A stretch of 64,000 nt of DNA from Bryobacterales bacterium (GTDB taxonomy: Bacteria; Acidobacteriota; Terriglobia; Bryobacterales; Bryobacteraceae), in contig JADLDI010000043.1 of the NCBI GenBank assembly GCA_020846745.1, forward strand, positions 1 through 64,000. Direction: 5' to 3'. The translations under genes were made by a program, and so were the position numbers. The notes under the pieces were generated by a model. That model was not told the DNA's origin. It did not search any database and saw nothing but the letters and a program-made list of their open reading frames with translations. Positions within the stretch are counted from its first letter, which is position 1. Each line of letters opens with the position of its first letter. Shown one piece after another: positions 37,397 through 47,746 of the stretch.

Positions 37397-38602
37397 TTAC
37401 ACCGCCGGCTTCAGTACCGTGCACACACTCGCGCACAACGGCCCGCCAATGTTAAACGTCGCCGCCGCCCGTGCGTTCTCCACCTGCAACGGCTCCGGCG
37501 CCTTCCCCAACAACTGCTGCGCGCTCCAGCCGATCATCGCGATGCCCGTCGCGCCGACAGGATGACCCTTCGCGATCAAACCGCCCGATGTATTGATGCC
37601 GCACTCGCCGTCCGCAGCAGCCTTGCCGTCCGCCCAGTACCGTGCGCCTTCGCCCACACCCGCCTTGCCGATCACTTCCGTCCCGATCGCGCCCATCACT
37701 GAGAAGCAATCGTGTACCTCGGCAACGTTCACATCCGCCGGCAGCAGTCCCGCCATCTCATACGCCTGCCGCATGGCCCTGTAAGCGCCCTTAGGCCGCA
37801 ACACGTCGCGGCCGCCCTTCTTCAGCGGATCCACTGCCTGCCCGAAGCCCGCCAGTTCCACGCAATCTTCCTTCGCCACTCCCAGCTTCGACAGGCCTTC
37901 TTCCGTTGCCAGGATCAACCCGGCATATCCGTCCGTTATCTGCGAGCAATCGTAAGTCTTCAGCGGCAGCCCGTCCACCACATACCGGTTAAGCCCCTCG
38001 ATCTTAGTAACGTCTTCCGCACTTACCTGCACCTTCTGCATTTGCGCGCACGAGTTATGCTTGGCGTTAGCGTATTCCTGCGCGACAATTTTCGCGAAAT
38101 CCGCTTCCTTGGCCCCATGCTCCCGCATATACTCCTGCATCACTTCGGCAAACAAGTGCGGAAACACGAACACCTTGCCTTCGCGCTCGTCGGGATAGGA
38201 AAAATAGCCGAGCACCTTGCCGATCAGCTTGCCGTCCATCTTGCCTTCGGCGTCTCGCATCTTCTCGTAGCCAACCGCGATACCAGTATCGGCCAGCCCG
38301 GCCAATAACTTATGTGCCACCGATAACACCGCCTGCCCGCCCGACGCGCACGCGTTCTCCACGGCTTCCATCGGCTTGCTTTCGAGCCCCGGCACCTGCG
38401 CCATCAAACCCGCCAGCAGGCCCTGTTCGTTCAGCGTGAAGTTACACGCCGCGCCAATGCTGCCGCATTCCATCGCTTCAGCCGGCACGTCGATCTCGCG
38501 GCACGTCCCTTCCACGGCATTCCTGACAATCGCCGGAACCGTCATGTTCATCAGCTTCCCAAACCGCGATTGATGATATGCCGCTATGTACAACTTCTTC
38601 AT
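37397..38602 (-). CDS. Thiolase family protein (SCP-x-like acetyl-CoA acetyltransferase)
   Basis: VENACASGGQAVLSVAHKLLAG, EVHDCFSVMGAIGTEVIG, GINTSGGLIAKGHPVGATGIAMI, NIGGPLCASVCTVL. Confidence 0.92.
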   Translation of the reverse strand: MKKLYIAAYHQSRFGKLMNMTVPAIVRNAVEGTCREIDVPAEAMECGSIGAACNFTLNEQGLLAGLMAQVPGLESKPMEAVENACASGGQAVLSVAHKLLAGLADTGIAVGYEKMRDAEGKMDGKLIGKVLGYFSYPDEREGKVFVFPHLFAEVMQEYMREHGAKEADFAKIVAQEYANAKHNSCAQMQKVQVSAEDVTKIEGLNRYVVDGLPLKTYDCSQITDGYAGLILATEEGLSKLGVAKEDCVELAGFGQAVDPLKKGGRDVLRPKGAYRAMRQAYEMAGLLPADVNVAEVHDCFSVMGAIGTEVIGKAGVGEGARYWADGKAAADGECGINTSGGLIAKGHPVGATGIAMIGWSAQQLLGKAPEPLQVENARAAATFNIGGPLCASVCTVLKPAV

Positions 38603-38617
38603 AAGGCCTCCTCTGTC

Positions 38618-39394
38618 TTAGGTTCCCGTTACGATTCCGCCGTCTACGGAAAGCACCGTGCCCGTAACAAACGTCGCCGCGTCCGATGCCAGCCATACAT
38701 AAGCGTTCGCGATATCCGCGGGCTCGCCCAACCGTCCGATCGGTGTGCGCGCCCTCATCGTATCCAGCGCCTTCGCCGGCATCCCTTTCACCATATCGGT
38801 CGCGATAAATCCCGGCGCTACCGCGTTCACGCGGATGTTGTACCGCCCCAACTCGCGCGCCCACACACGCGTCATCCCGATCACGCCCGCCTTCGACGCG
38901 ACATAGTTCGTTTGCCCGAAATTCCCGTACAACCCGACAACGGACGAAGCGTTCAGCACCGCCCCGCCGCCGTTCCTGATCATGTGCGGAGCCACCGCGC
39001 GCGTACACACAAACACGCCGCGCAGATTGACGTCGATCACACTGTCGAACACCTCGTCCGTCATCGTGCCGAGCAGTTCGCCGTCCTTCACCTTCACCAG
39101 TTGCCCATCCCGCAATACGCCCGCGTTGTTCACCAACACCCACGGTGCGCCCAATTTCGCCACCACCTCGTCCACCGCCGCCTGCACCGCTTCGGCGTCC
39201 GTCACGTCCACCTGCTGCGCGATTCCCTGGCCGCCCGCCGCCTCCATCTCCGTCACCAGCGTCGCGTCCGTCTTCACATCCCACGCCGCCACCTTCGCGC
39301 CTTCGGCCGCGAACCGCAGCGATGTCGCCCGGCCGATGCCGGCGGCGCCGCCGGTCACAATCACCACCCGTCCCTGTAAACCCGTCTCGATCAT
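38618..39394 (-). CDS. fabG: SDR family 3-oxoacyl-ACP reductase-like
   Basis: VVIVTGGAAGIGRATSLRFA, LVNNAGVLRDG, NASSVVGLYGNFGQTNYVASKAGVIGMTR, VAPGFIATDM. Confidence 0.9.
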   Translation of the reverse strand: MIETGLQGRVVIVTGGAAGIGRATSLRFAAEGAKVAAWDVKTDATLVTEMEAAGGQGIAQQVDVTDAEAVQAAVDEVVAKLGAPWVLVNNAGVLRDGQLVKVKDGELLGTMTDEVFDSVIDVNLRGVFVCTRAVAPHMIRNGGGAVLNASSVVGLYGNFGQTNYVASKAGVIGMTRVWARELGRYNIRVNAVAPGFIATDMVKGMPAKALDTMRARTPIGRLGEPADIANAYVWLASDAATFVTGTVLSVDGGIVTGT

Positions 39395-39397
39395 TTA

Positions 39398-40498
39398 CTA
39401 TGCACCCGCAGCTATTATCGCGTGACACTTGCGCGCGATGGCCCACTCTTCCCTCGTCCGCACAACCAACACGCGCACCGCTGCGCCGTCTGCCGATACA
39501 TCAGCGTCGTCCTTAGCGGAATCGTTCCTCTCTGCGTCGATCGCCACGCCCGCGAACCGGAACCGCTCACACGCTCCCGCACGCACCGCGGCTGCATTCT
39601 CGCCAATTCCGCCGGTAAACACGATCGCATCCGCACCGCCCGCGGACGCAAGCATGCCGCCCAGTTCTCGCGCTAACCGGTGGACATACATATCCCATGC
39701 GAGTTGTGCCCGCGAATCGCCCTCCGCCCGCGCCGCCTCAACCGTCCGCATATTCCCCGCCAGCCCCGAAATCCCCGCTACCCCCGATTCTTTGTTCAGA
39801 ATCCGGTCCAGTTCTTCCGCCCCGTAACCGCAATTCCGCATCAGGTGGATCAGAATGCCCGGGTCCACTGATCCGCTCCGCGTCCCCATCATCAGCCCTT
39901 CGAGCGGCGTAAACCCCATCGTCGTATCGACGCTGCGCCCCTGCCGTACCGCCGCCAGCGACGATCCACCGCCCAGGTGGCATGTTACCAACCGTAACTC
40001 CTCGATTCGACGGCCAAGTAACTCCGCCGCCCGGCCCGCCACATACTCGTGACTTATCCCATGAAACCCAAACCGCCGGATGCCCTGCTCCCACCACGAA
40101 TACGGCCCCGGATACGCCGCCGCATACTTCGGCATCGCCGAGTGGAACTCCGTATCGAACACCGCAACTTGCGGCAGCCCTGAACCGGACCTGCTTTCCA
40201 CCGCCTCAATCGTCTGTAACTCCGTCCGGTTATGTTCGGGAGCTAACTCCGCCGTCCGCCGGATCTCCCGCTTTACCTCGTCGGTCACAACCACCGGCCG
40301 CAGAAATCGGCCGCCCTGCACCACGCGATGCCCAACGCAATCCACTGGACCGGCTCTCTCCAGCAGCTCCCCCACCGCTTCCTGCTCGACGTTCTCTCGC
40401 CACACCGCTTCCGGGGCCTTCAACGGAGCGCCCGCGCCCACCTCATACAGCGCGGCTTTCAGACTGCTCGACCCCGCATTAAACACAAGGGTCCGCAT
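39398..40498 (-). CDS. ackA: Acetate kinase
   Basis: MRTLVFNAGSSSLKAALYE, VGHRVVQGG, VFDTEFHSAMP, RRFGFHGISHEYV, TCHLGGGSSLAAVRQGRSVDTTMGFTPLEGLMMGTRSGSVDPG, VFTGGIGENAAAVR. Confidence 0.96.
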   Translation of the reverse strand: MRTLVFNAGSSSLKAALYEVGAGAPLKAPEAVWRENVEQEAVGELLERAGPVDCVGHRVVQGGRFLRPVVVTDEVKREIRRTAELAPEHNRTELQTIEAVESRSGSGLPQVAVFDTEFHSAMPKYAAAYPGPYSWWEQGIRRFGFHGISHEYVAGRAAELLGRRIEELRLVTCHLGGGSSLAAVRQGRSVDTTMGFTPLEGLMMGTRSGSVDPGILIHLMRNCGYGAEELDRILNKESGVAGISGLAGNMRTVEAARAEGDSRAQLAWDMYVHRLARELGGMLASAGGADAIVFTGGIGENAAAVRAGACERFRFAGVAIDAERNDSAKDDADVSADGAAVRVLVVRTREEWAIARKCHAIIAAGA

Positions 40499-40509
40499 CG
40501 GTCGCGGTC

Positions 40510-42900
40510 CTAACTGCGCCACTGCCAGTCGCGGATCTCCGGCATATCTTCGCCGTGCTCCACAATGTACTGCTTGTGTGCAATCAGTAAGTCGCGCAGC
40601 GCCTGTTTCTGATGTGCCGCCACCCTCTGCAACCCCGGTACACGGTCAATCACATCAATGGCCAGGTGGAACCGGTCCAGGTCGTTCAACACGGTCATGT
40701 CGAACGGCGTCGTAGTCGTGCCTTCTTCCTTGTAACCGCGCACATGCATGTTATCGTGATTGCGCCGCCGGTAAGTTAGGCGGTGAATCAGCCACGGATA
40801 GCCGTGAAACGCAAATACAATCGGCTTATCCACCGTGAACAGCGAATCGAAATCGCGATCCGACAACCCGTGCGGATGCTCGCTTGCCGGCTGTAGCGTC
40901 ATCAGATCCACCACGTTCACCACGCGAATCTTCAGTTGCGGCAGGTTCTGTCTCAGCCACAGCACCGCCGCCAGCGTCTCAAGCGTCGGCACGTCGCCGC
41001 AGCAAGCCATCACCACGTCCGGCTCGCCGCCCTGATCGTTACTGGCCCAGCCCCAAATCCCGATCCCTGCCGTGCAATGCTTCATCGCCGAATCCATGTC
41101 CAGCCATTGCAAAGCCGGCTGCTTGCCCGCCACGATCACATTCACATAGTCGCGGCTGCGCATACAATGGTCCGCCACCGATAACAGGCAATTCGCATCC
41201 GGAGGCAAATACACCCGCACGATATCGGCTTTCTTATTTACTACGTGATCGATGAAGCCCGGATCCTGATGGCTGAACCCATTGTGATCCTGGCGCCACA
41301 CGTGCGACGTCAGCAGGTAATTCAACGACGCAATCGGTCGCCGCCACGGTATCTCGCGGCACACCTTCAGCCACTTCGCATGTTGGTTGAACATCGAATC
41401 GATGATGTGGATGAACGCCTCGTAGCACGAAAAGAACCCGTGCCGCCCCGTCAGCAGGTAGCCTTCCAGCCACCCCTGGCACATGTGCTCGCTCAGCACT
41501 TCCATCACCCTGCCGTCCGTCGCGATGTTCACGTCCGTCGACATGATCTCTTCCATCGACGTCCGGCCGGTCACATCAAACAGTGCGCCCAACCGGTTCG
41601 ATGCCGTCTCATCCGGGCCAAACACCCGGAAGTTGCGCGCGTTCATGTTGCGCTTCATCACATCGCGTAGAAACCCGCCCAACACGCGTGTCGCCTCGGC
41701 TTTCTGTTGCCCCGGCTGCTCGAACTTCACCGCGTAATCCCGAAAATCCGGCATTCGCAATTCCTTCAGCAACAGCCCGCCGTTTGCGTGCGGATTCGCC
41801 CCCATCCGGCGAGTGCCTTTCGGTGCTAACTCCGCTAGTTCCCGCACTAATCGGCCGCTCTCATCGAATAACTCATTGGGCCGGTAACTCTGCATCCATT
41901 GTTCGAGAATCCGTAAGTGGTCCGGCTTCGACCGGAACTCCTCCATCGGCACCTGGTGCGCTCGGAACGTACCCTCTATCTTCACCCCGTCGACTTCTTT
42001 GGGTCCGGTCCATCCTTTCGGCGAACGCAGCACGATCATCGGCCACACCGGCCGCCCCTGTACGCCTCCATTGCGCGCCGCGTCCCGAATCGACTGGATC
42101 TCCGCGATCGCCGAATCCATCACCGATGCCATTTGCTGGTGCATCGACATCGGCTCGTCGCCTTCGACATAGTAAGGTTTGTAACCGTAGCCCACCAGCA
42201 GGCTCTCCAACTCATTTCGTGGCATCCGCGCCAGCATTGTCGGCCCCGCGATCTTGTATCCGTTCAAGTGCAGCACCGGTAGCACCGCCCCGTCCCCCAC
42301 AGGGCTCAGAAACTTATTCGAGTGCCAACTCGTGGCCAGCGGACCCGTCTCCGCCTCCCCATCCCCCACCACGCAGCACACTATCAAATCGGGATTATCG
42401 AACGCCGCTCCATAGGCGTGCAGTAGGGAATACCCCAGTTCTCCGCCTTCATGAATCGAACCCGGCGTCTCCGGCGCAACATGGCTCGGAATTCCCCCAG
42501 GAAAGGAAAACTGCTTAAATAACTCCCTCATCCCCTCCGCGTCCTGCGGGACATTCGGGTAGATCTCGCTATAAGTTCCTTCCAGGTACGTATTCGCCAC
42601 CAGTCCCGGACCGCCATGTCCCGGACCAGTGATATAAATCATATCCAAGTCGTACTTAGTAATTACCCGGTTGCAATGGACATAAATGAAGTTCAAACCA
42701 GGCGTTGTCCCCCAATGGCCCAGCAGCCTCGGCTTGATATCTTCCAGCTTCAGCGGTTCGCGCAGAAGTGGATTGTTGTACAGGTAGATCTGCCCGACCG
42801 ATAAGTAATTCGCCGCACGCCAATAAGCGTCGATCTTCTGTAACTCGCCCAGTGTCAAAGCTTCCCGGCTGGCCGTTTGCCGGCTGTCAACTTCCATCAT
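40510..42900 (-). CDS. xfp: Xylulose-5-phosphate/fructose-6-phosphate phosphoketolase
   Basis: [83 protein letters not shown]. Confidence 0.97.
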   Translation of the reverse strand: MMEVDSRQTASREALTLGELQKIDAYWRAANYLSVGQIYLYNNPLLREPLKLEDIKPRLLGHWGTTPGLNFIYVHCNRVITKYDLDMIYITGPGHGGPGLVANTYLEGTYSEIYPNVPQDAEGMRELFKQFSFPGGIPSHVAPETPGSIHEGGELGYSLLHAYGAAFDNPDLIVCCVVGDGEAETGPLATSWHSNKFLSPVGDGAVLPVLHLNGYKIAGPTMLARMPRNELESLLVGYGYKPYYVEGDEPMSMHQQMASVMDSAIAEIQSIRDAARNGGVQGRPVWPMIVLRSPKGWTGPKEVDGVKIEGTFRAHQVPMEEFRSKPDHLRILEQWMQSYRPNELFDESGRLVRELAELAPKGTRRMGANPHANGGLLLKELRMPDFRDYAVKFEQPGQQKAEATRVLGGFLRDVMKRNMNARNFRVFGPDETASNRLGALFDVTGRTSMEEIMSTDVNIATDGRVMEVLSEHMCQGWLEGYLLTGRHGFFSCYEAFIHIIDSMFNQHAKWLKVCREIPWRRPIASLNYLLTSHVWRQDHNGFSHQDPGFIDHVVNKKADIVRVYLPPDANCLLSVADHCMRSRDYVNVIVAGKQPALQWLDMDSAMKHCTAGIGIWGWASNDQGGEPDVVMACCGDVPTLETLAAVLWLRQNLPQLKIRVVNVVDLMTLQPASEHPHGLSDRDFDSLFTVDKPIVFAFHGYPWLIHRLTYRRRNHDNMHVRGYKEEGTTTTPFDMTVLNDLDRFHLAIDVIDRVPGLQRVAAHQKQALRDLLIAHKQYIVEHGEDMPEIRDWQWRS

Positions 42901-42918
42901 TGCCGTCCTCCGTACCGA

Positions 42919-43389
42919 TTACTTAGGTAGTTGTCCCGCAATCCACCGCAGCCCGCGATGGACCGAATGGAACCAGGCCCGATTCGGCAGATACATAAAC
43001 GGGCACTCTCCGGCGATGACATGCATGCCGTGTGCCGCCGCCCATCTCACTGCTTCTTCGGATACCGCCCCCTGCCCGCCCCCTCGATACAGCCAGACCT
43101 CATTCACCCCGGCTGTATGACAATCCTGAACCACCTCGAGCGATTGCGCCGCCGCCGTTATCACCAGCGCGCCTTCCGGTTTCGGTTCGATCGCCTGCAC
43201 CCGCCCATGGCAGCGTACGCCGTCGATCTCTTCCGCCTGCGGATTCACCGGAATAACCTCGTATCCGCGCGCGCGAAACTCGCGGGCCAGCGCCCGGCTG
43301 AAGTGTCGCGCATCCCGCGACAGTCCCGGCATCGCGATCCGCCGCAACGCCAAAAACCGGTCGATGTCGCCCATCGTGTGATCGGGCAT
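42919..43389 (-). CDS. CoA-binding (YccU-like) protein
   Basis: ARHFSRALAREFRARGYEVIPVNPQAEEIDGVRCHGRVQAI...VNEVWLYRGGGQGAVSEEAVRWAAAHGMHVIAGECPFMYLP. Confidence 0.87.
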   Translation of the reverse strand: MPDHTMGDIDRFLALRRIAMPGLSRDARHFSRALAREFRARGYEVIPVNPQAEEIDGVRCHGRVQAIEPKPEGALVITAAAQSLEVVQDCHTAGVNEVWLYRGGGQGAVSEEAVRWAAAHGMHVIAGECPFMYLPNRAWFHSVHRGLRWIAGQLPK

Positions 43390-43609
43390 CGGTTCTACCT
43401 GCTTTCCCCACCCTAGCACCATCGGATACGCTTATCCAGGGCCTCCCAATGCCAAACCAGCCGCGTCGCCGCCGCCTTCTCTCCGCCTTCGCCGCTACCC
43501 CGTTCGACGCGCTCCGGGCTTCGGAATCAAGGCAGACGAGAAAGCCCTGCGCGCCCACGCCGTGTAACTCGAACATGATAAGGTATAGGCAAACCTCCCG
43601 GAGGTAGTT

Positions 43610-44536
43610 ATGCTCCGTCTCTGCCTTTCGCTTTTGTTTCTTATTCCCGTCTGGGCGACGGATCCGGTAATCTTCGGCCGCACATACGGGCATATTCCCA
43701 TCCCGGCTTACGACAAAGGCCACCTTCTCTTCCTCACAGAACAGAAAGCGTTCGAAGTCTGGCGACCCAATGGTTACGAGCGTTTCCTCGCCACCGTCGA
43801 CAATCTACACGGCGCCGGCGCCATGAGCGCTGCCGTCGACTCGAAGGGCAGATTGGCCGTCAGCTTCGCATACCTTGGGCCCAACGGCTTCGGCGCCGGT
43901 ATCGCCTACTTCGATAACACCGGCCGGCAGACCGCGCTCATCGACACCGGCAAGTACCTGCCAGCCCACGTCACTTACGACCATACCGGCGCCCTCTGGA
44001 CATTCGGCTGGATGCGCGGTGATAGCGGCGACGGCCGCGAGGCCGAAGAGTACATGCTGTTCCGGAAGTATGTCGACGGCAAAGAGACCGGCCGCTATAT
44101 CTCGCGCTCGCTGTTTCCCAAAGGACTCGCTCCCGGCGCCGGGCAACATGGCGGCTGGCGGCTACGTGCCGCCGCTGACCGCATCGGGGCCTTCGCCTTC
44201 GTCGGCCAATCCTCCGCCACCCAGCGTTGGATCGAAATCAACCTCGACGGCCAACTCCTCGGCCAATACTCCACCGACGACGACTTCGGTGGCGGCACTG
44301 CCTTCACCGGCGACGCCCAACTCTATCGCCGCATCTACGCGAAACCTACGAAAGCGTCCCACCTCCAGCGGCTTGATCACACATCCGGAACCTGGCAAAC
44401 CGTCGATACCCAGGCCCATGACGCCATCCTGCTGGGCGCCGAAGGCAAGCAACTCGTCTATGGCGAAGCTCAAGGTCCCATTCGACTGCAGTGGATCGAT
44501 CAACCCTCATCTGGCCCGCTCCATCAAGTAAAATAG
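43610..44536 (+). CDS. Secreted protein of unknown function, possible beta-propeller
   Basis: RBS ggaggt upstream of ATG, signal peptide MLRLCLSLLFLIPVWA. No recognised family motif. Confidence 0.7.
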   Translation: MLRLCLSLLFLIPVWATDPVIFGRTYGHIPIPAYDKGHLLFLTEQKAFEVWRPNGYERFLATVDNLHGAGAMSAAVDSKGRLAVSFAYLGPNGFGAGIAYFDNTGRQTALIDTGKYLPAHVTYDHTGALWTFGWMRGDSGDGREAEEYMLFRKYVDGKETGRYISRSLFPKGLAPGAGQHGGWRLRAAADRIGAFAFVGQSSATQRWIEINLDGQLLGQYSTDDDFGGGTAFTGDAQLYRRIYAKPTKASHLQRLDHTSGTWQTVDTQAHDAILLGAEGKQLVYGEAQGPIRLQWIDQPSSGPLHQVK

Positions 44537-44572
44537 CCTGAACCTCATCCGAAAACGCTCTTGACGGCAAAC

Positions 44573-45553
44573 CTAAAATCCAGCCTTCTTCGCCTTGCGG
44601 GAAGGCTTTTCTATTTGCGCGAGCAACTGCCGCCACTGCCGCCGCTCTTCCGCCGGTGTCAACCGCCGCGCTACCTCCGCTACACCCTCCCGTAACTTCC
44701 GGTAAAACGCTTCGTCCGTCTCGGCACGCTGCAACTGGTGCGCCAGATCTTCCGCGGACCGCGCCGAGAAAAAACCCAAATACGACTCACCCAGCACCCC
44801 GATATTCCCCGCCACCCGCGACGCCACAATCGGCACCTGGTCCACCGCCGCTTCCGAAATCGCGTTCGCTCCGTCGTCGATTCGCGCCGTATTCACAAGC
44901 AAACTGCTCGACGCAAGGCGTTTCCGCAAATCGCGATGAGCAACCTCCCCGCTCCAGTGATACCGGCCGTTCTCGAGCGTTTCCCGCCTCACCTGCTCAT
45001 GAATCTGCCCATCGATCGCCGCCCCGTAGTGCTCAATCCGAATCCGCGAACTCGTCGGCAGCAGCCGCGCTGCCTCGGCAATCAACAGCGGTTGCTTGTG
45101 ATCGCGAAGGTTTGCTACGGCGATCACGGAAAAACAGTCCCGTCGCGGCAGCACCTGTGCCTTCAACCGCACGGCAGATTGAAAGATCACGCTCACCTTG
45201 TGGCGCACCGGGCGTGGCAGCAGGTCCACCGTCGCCGCCTGAAACGTCACAATCCGCGTCGCCAACTCGATTGAGGCATTCACGGCCGGCTGCCTGGCCA
45301 TAACTTCCAGGTCCGGCCCGGTGATCGCGACAACCACCGCACGCTGCGGAGCCGCCCGATATGACTGGTGAACCTCCGCCGCGCACGCGGCCGCCCCTAT
45401 TGCTACCAAAACATCGCAAGCAGTATCTTCCCCAGGCTCACCCAGAGTTACCTCGTGATGAAGCGCGTAGAAGATTTCGGCCCAACGTTTGGCCGTAACC
45501 ACATCCCCCGACGACGCGAGAGAAGAGTCTGGAACCACAAGCCGGATTTTCAT
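44573..45553 (-). CDS. Glycosyltransferase family 4-like protein, resembles SenB/TIGR04348 selenosugar synthase
   Basis: MKIRLVVPDSSLASSGDVVTAKRWAEIF, VAITGPDLEVM, VIFQSAVRLKAQ, VANLRDHKQPLLIAEAARLL, GGANAISEAA-like DDGANAISEAAVDQVPIVASRVAGNIGVLGESYLGFF. Confidence 0.6.
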   Translation of the reverse strand: MKIRLVVPDSSLASSGDVVTAKRWAEIFYALHHEVTLGEPGEDTACDVLVAIGAAACAAEVHQSYRAAPQRAVVVAITGPDLEVMARQPAVNASIELATRIVTFQAATVDLLPRPVRHKVSVIFQSAVRLKAQVLPRRDCFSVIAVANLRDHKQPLLIAEAARLLPTSSRIRIEHYGAAIDGQIHEQVRRETLENGRYHWSGEVAHRDLRKRLASSSLLVNTARIDDGANAISEAAVDQVPIVASRVAGNIGVLGESYLGFFSARSAEDLAHQLQRAETDEAFYRKLREGVAEVARRLTPAEERRQWRQLLAQIEKPSRKAKKAGF

Positions 45554-47730
45554 CGCTGCACAGGCGTCAAGATTAGCGTATCTCCGTTCGGCGCCTGCGT
45601 AAACGGCAACGGGTAACTACTACCCCCTGAATAAGCCGCCCACTGATCCTTGAAATGGCTCGATAACAGCAACGCCGATTGCCCCAGCGGTAACACCAGT
45701 GTCGACCTGTCCCAGTCGGAAACATCCGCCACCATCCGCATCGACGGGCCCACGCCGTTGATGTTCTGGTTGATCGTCGCAATCGCTCCGGGCATTTCCG
45801 CGTCTATTTTGAAAAACCCTCCCACCAGCGGAACGTCTGCCGCCCCTGGATGCCGCATCGGCACGAAGTTATACAGGCCGTACCGCCACTTCGACAACCC
45901 TCCCCGGTACCGCTTCTCCCCTTCCTGCAATGCCGCCTTCAACGCATCCACCAGCGCCTGGTCGTAATTCTTCAGCAATCCCGCCCCGCGTCGGTCCAGC
46001 ACGCGGTCCACCGCGCCAATCGTCATGTGTCCCGTATAGCGGTCGGCCTTTCCCGGCGCCACTGCCTGCGCTAGCGCCTTGCGGAAATGCGTAAACGCCA
46101 GCTCAACAATCAGCGGCTCCGGCCGGTTCGCCTCCATCTGCCCGTTCCACGCCTTCAACAATCGCACAGCCTCCGCCATCTCCGGATGATCGTTGTGCCC
46201 CGCCGCGGCACGTGCCAGTTCCCGCGCCAAATGATGATCGAAAGCCGAGTAAATATCGGTTTGCAGCTTCCCAAACGATGCCACATCCCACTTCTCGCGC
46301 GACCGCAAGCGCGCCTCGATCTGCGCCGCCCGAAAGTGCGACGCAAACCCGCCATTCACCGGATACCTGTAATTCGCCGGGAACGGATTCTGGTTCGCCG
46401 TCACCAGCCGTCCCGACTGTGGGTTGTACACGCTTGGCAGGTCGTCAAACGGTATCAGCGCCTTCCAATCGTCCTGCGGCGCTTCCTGCGCCGGCTTCGG
46501 TACCGTCCCGTCTCCCCACCCGCGTACCGGAAATTGCCCGGCCACCTGATACCCGATGTTCCCGTCCACATCCGCATAAACGAAGTTGAATCCAGGACCA
46601 GGCAACTGCCGCAACGCCTCCCGGAACTGCTGCCAGTTTGAGGCTTTGTTCAGCTGCACGATTGGATAGGAAAACCGTGGCAGTTCCGCCGCAATCCAGC
46701 GCAGCGCGTACGCTCGCCGCCCCTCCACCTGGAACACCGGCCCGCGCGGCGTCAACGGAATATTTAAGTTCAGGTGACCGCCTCCGCGGATCCGGATGAT
46801 CTCCCGTTCCTGTGCCGGAAACGGCGCGGCGGCCGGATACACATATAGGTCCTGTACGTCGAACCCTAAGTTCGTAATGCCCCAGGCAATCCGCTCATTA
46901 TGCCCGATTCCAACGCCCGGCAACCCAGGCAGCGCCACTCCCGCCACCTTGATTCCCGGCGCTTCCAGCGAAATTTCGTGCCAGACGTTCGGCATCGTCA
47001 GCCGCAGATGCGGATCGCTCGCCAGCAGCGGCTTCCCGCTCACCGTGTGTTGACCCGATACCACCCACGCGTTCGATCCCATCGCCGGCTCCAGCCCTGT
47101 CCGCACCGGAAATAGTTGCGCCACCTTTGCCGGATCGGCCCCCGCCAGCACCATGTCGTAACGCGCCAGTTCCTGCTGCCAACCCTGCGTCATGTTGCGG
47201 AACATTTCGAGCGCCACCAGCACCGAATCGCGAATGGTCCACGGAGCCGGACGAACCCCCAGAGCGCGAAACTCCACCGGCAGCGTGTCCAAATGCGTCT
47301 CGATAAAGTAGTTCACCCCGCGCGCATACGCCGCCAGCGCCGGCCGGTCCTGCGGATTCAACCGTCCCGCGTGTAACTCCGCGATCCGGCGCATCCGCAT
47401 TCGCCTCGATTCGATGTCGCTTTCGAGACCGCGCCCGCCCACCAACTCCGCCAATTCGCCCGATGCGCGCCGCCGCGTCACTTCTAATTGGAATAGCCTG
47501 TCCTGCGCCGTCACGTACCCTTGCGCAAAGAACAGGTCGTCCTCGTTCGCCGCCCGGATGTACGGTATCCCACGCGCATCGCGCGTCACGCTTACCTTAC
47601 CGGATACTTCCACCGGAACTTCTCCGGATGTTTGGGGTAAAGCGCGGTAAACAAACCAGTAAGTCCCAATCAACAACCCTAGAAGCAAAAGCGCGATCAG
47701 GTAGTTGATATATTTTAAGAAGCGCGACAC
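45550..47730 (-). CDS. Penicillin acylase family (Ntn-hydrolase) protein
   Basis: GIPYIRAANEDDLFFAQGYVTAQDRLFQLEVTRRRASGELAELVG, GSNAWVVSGQHTVSGKPLLASDPHLRLTMPNVWHEISL, GIGHNERIAWGITNLGFDVQDLYV. Confidence 0.95.
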   Translation of the reverse strand: MSRFLKYINYLIALLLLGLLIGTYWFVYRALPQTSGEVPVEVSGKVSVTRDARGIPYIRAANEDDLFFAQGYVTAQDRLFQLEVTRRRASGELAELVGGRGLESDIESRRMRMRRIAELHAGRLNPQDRPALAAYARGVNYFIETHLDTLPVEFRALGVRPAPWTIRDSVLVALEMFRNMTQGWQQELARYDMVLAGADPAKVAQLFPVRTGLEPAMGSNAWVVSGQHTVSGKPLLASDPHLRLTMPNVWHEISLEAPGIKVAGVALPGLPGVGIGHNERIAWGITNLGFDVQDLYVYPAAAPFPAQEREIIRIRGGGHLNLNIPLTPRGPVFQVEGRRAYALRWIAAELPRFSYPIVQLNKASNWQQFREALRQLPGPGFNFVYADVDGNIGYQVAGQFPVRGWGDGTVPKPAQEAPQDDWKALIPFDDLPSVYNPQSGRLVTANQNPFPANYRYPVNGGFASHFRAAQIEARLRSREKWDVASFGKLQTDIYSAFDHHLARELARAAAGHNDHPEMAEAVRLLKAWNGQMEANRPEPLIVELAFTHFRKALAQAVAPGKADRYTGHMTIGAVDRVLDRRGAGLLKNYDQALVDALKAALQEGEKRYRGGLSKWRYGLYNFVPMRHPGAADVPLVGGFFKIDAEMPGAIATINQNINGVGPSMRMVADVSDWDRSTLVLPLGQSALLLSSHFKDQWAAYSGGSSYPLPFTQAPNGDTLILTPVQR

Positions 47731-47746
47731 TTCCCTCCCATTTCCG

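Noticed and set aside
38478-39446. 322-aa minus-strand ORF overlapping the SDR gene
   Set aside because: Out-of-frame, low-complexity Gly/Arg-rich translation; the SDR frame 38618-39394 is convincing.
43423-43609. Possible gene in the intergenic region (minus frame FELHGVGAQGFLVCLDSEARSAS)
   Set aside because: Short, crosses the promoter/RBS of the 43610 gene, no start or RBS support; may be intergenic noise.
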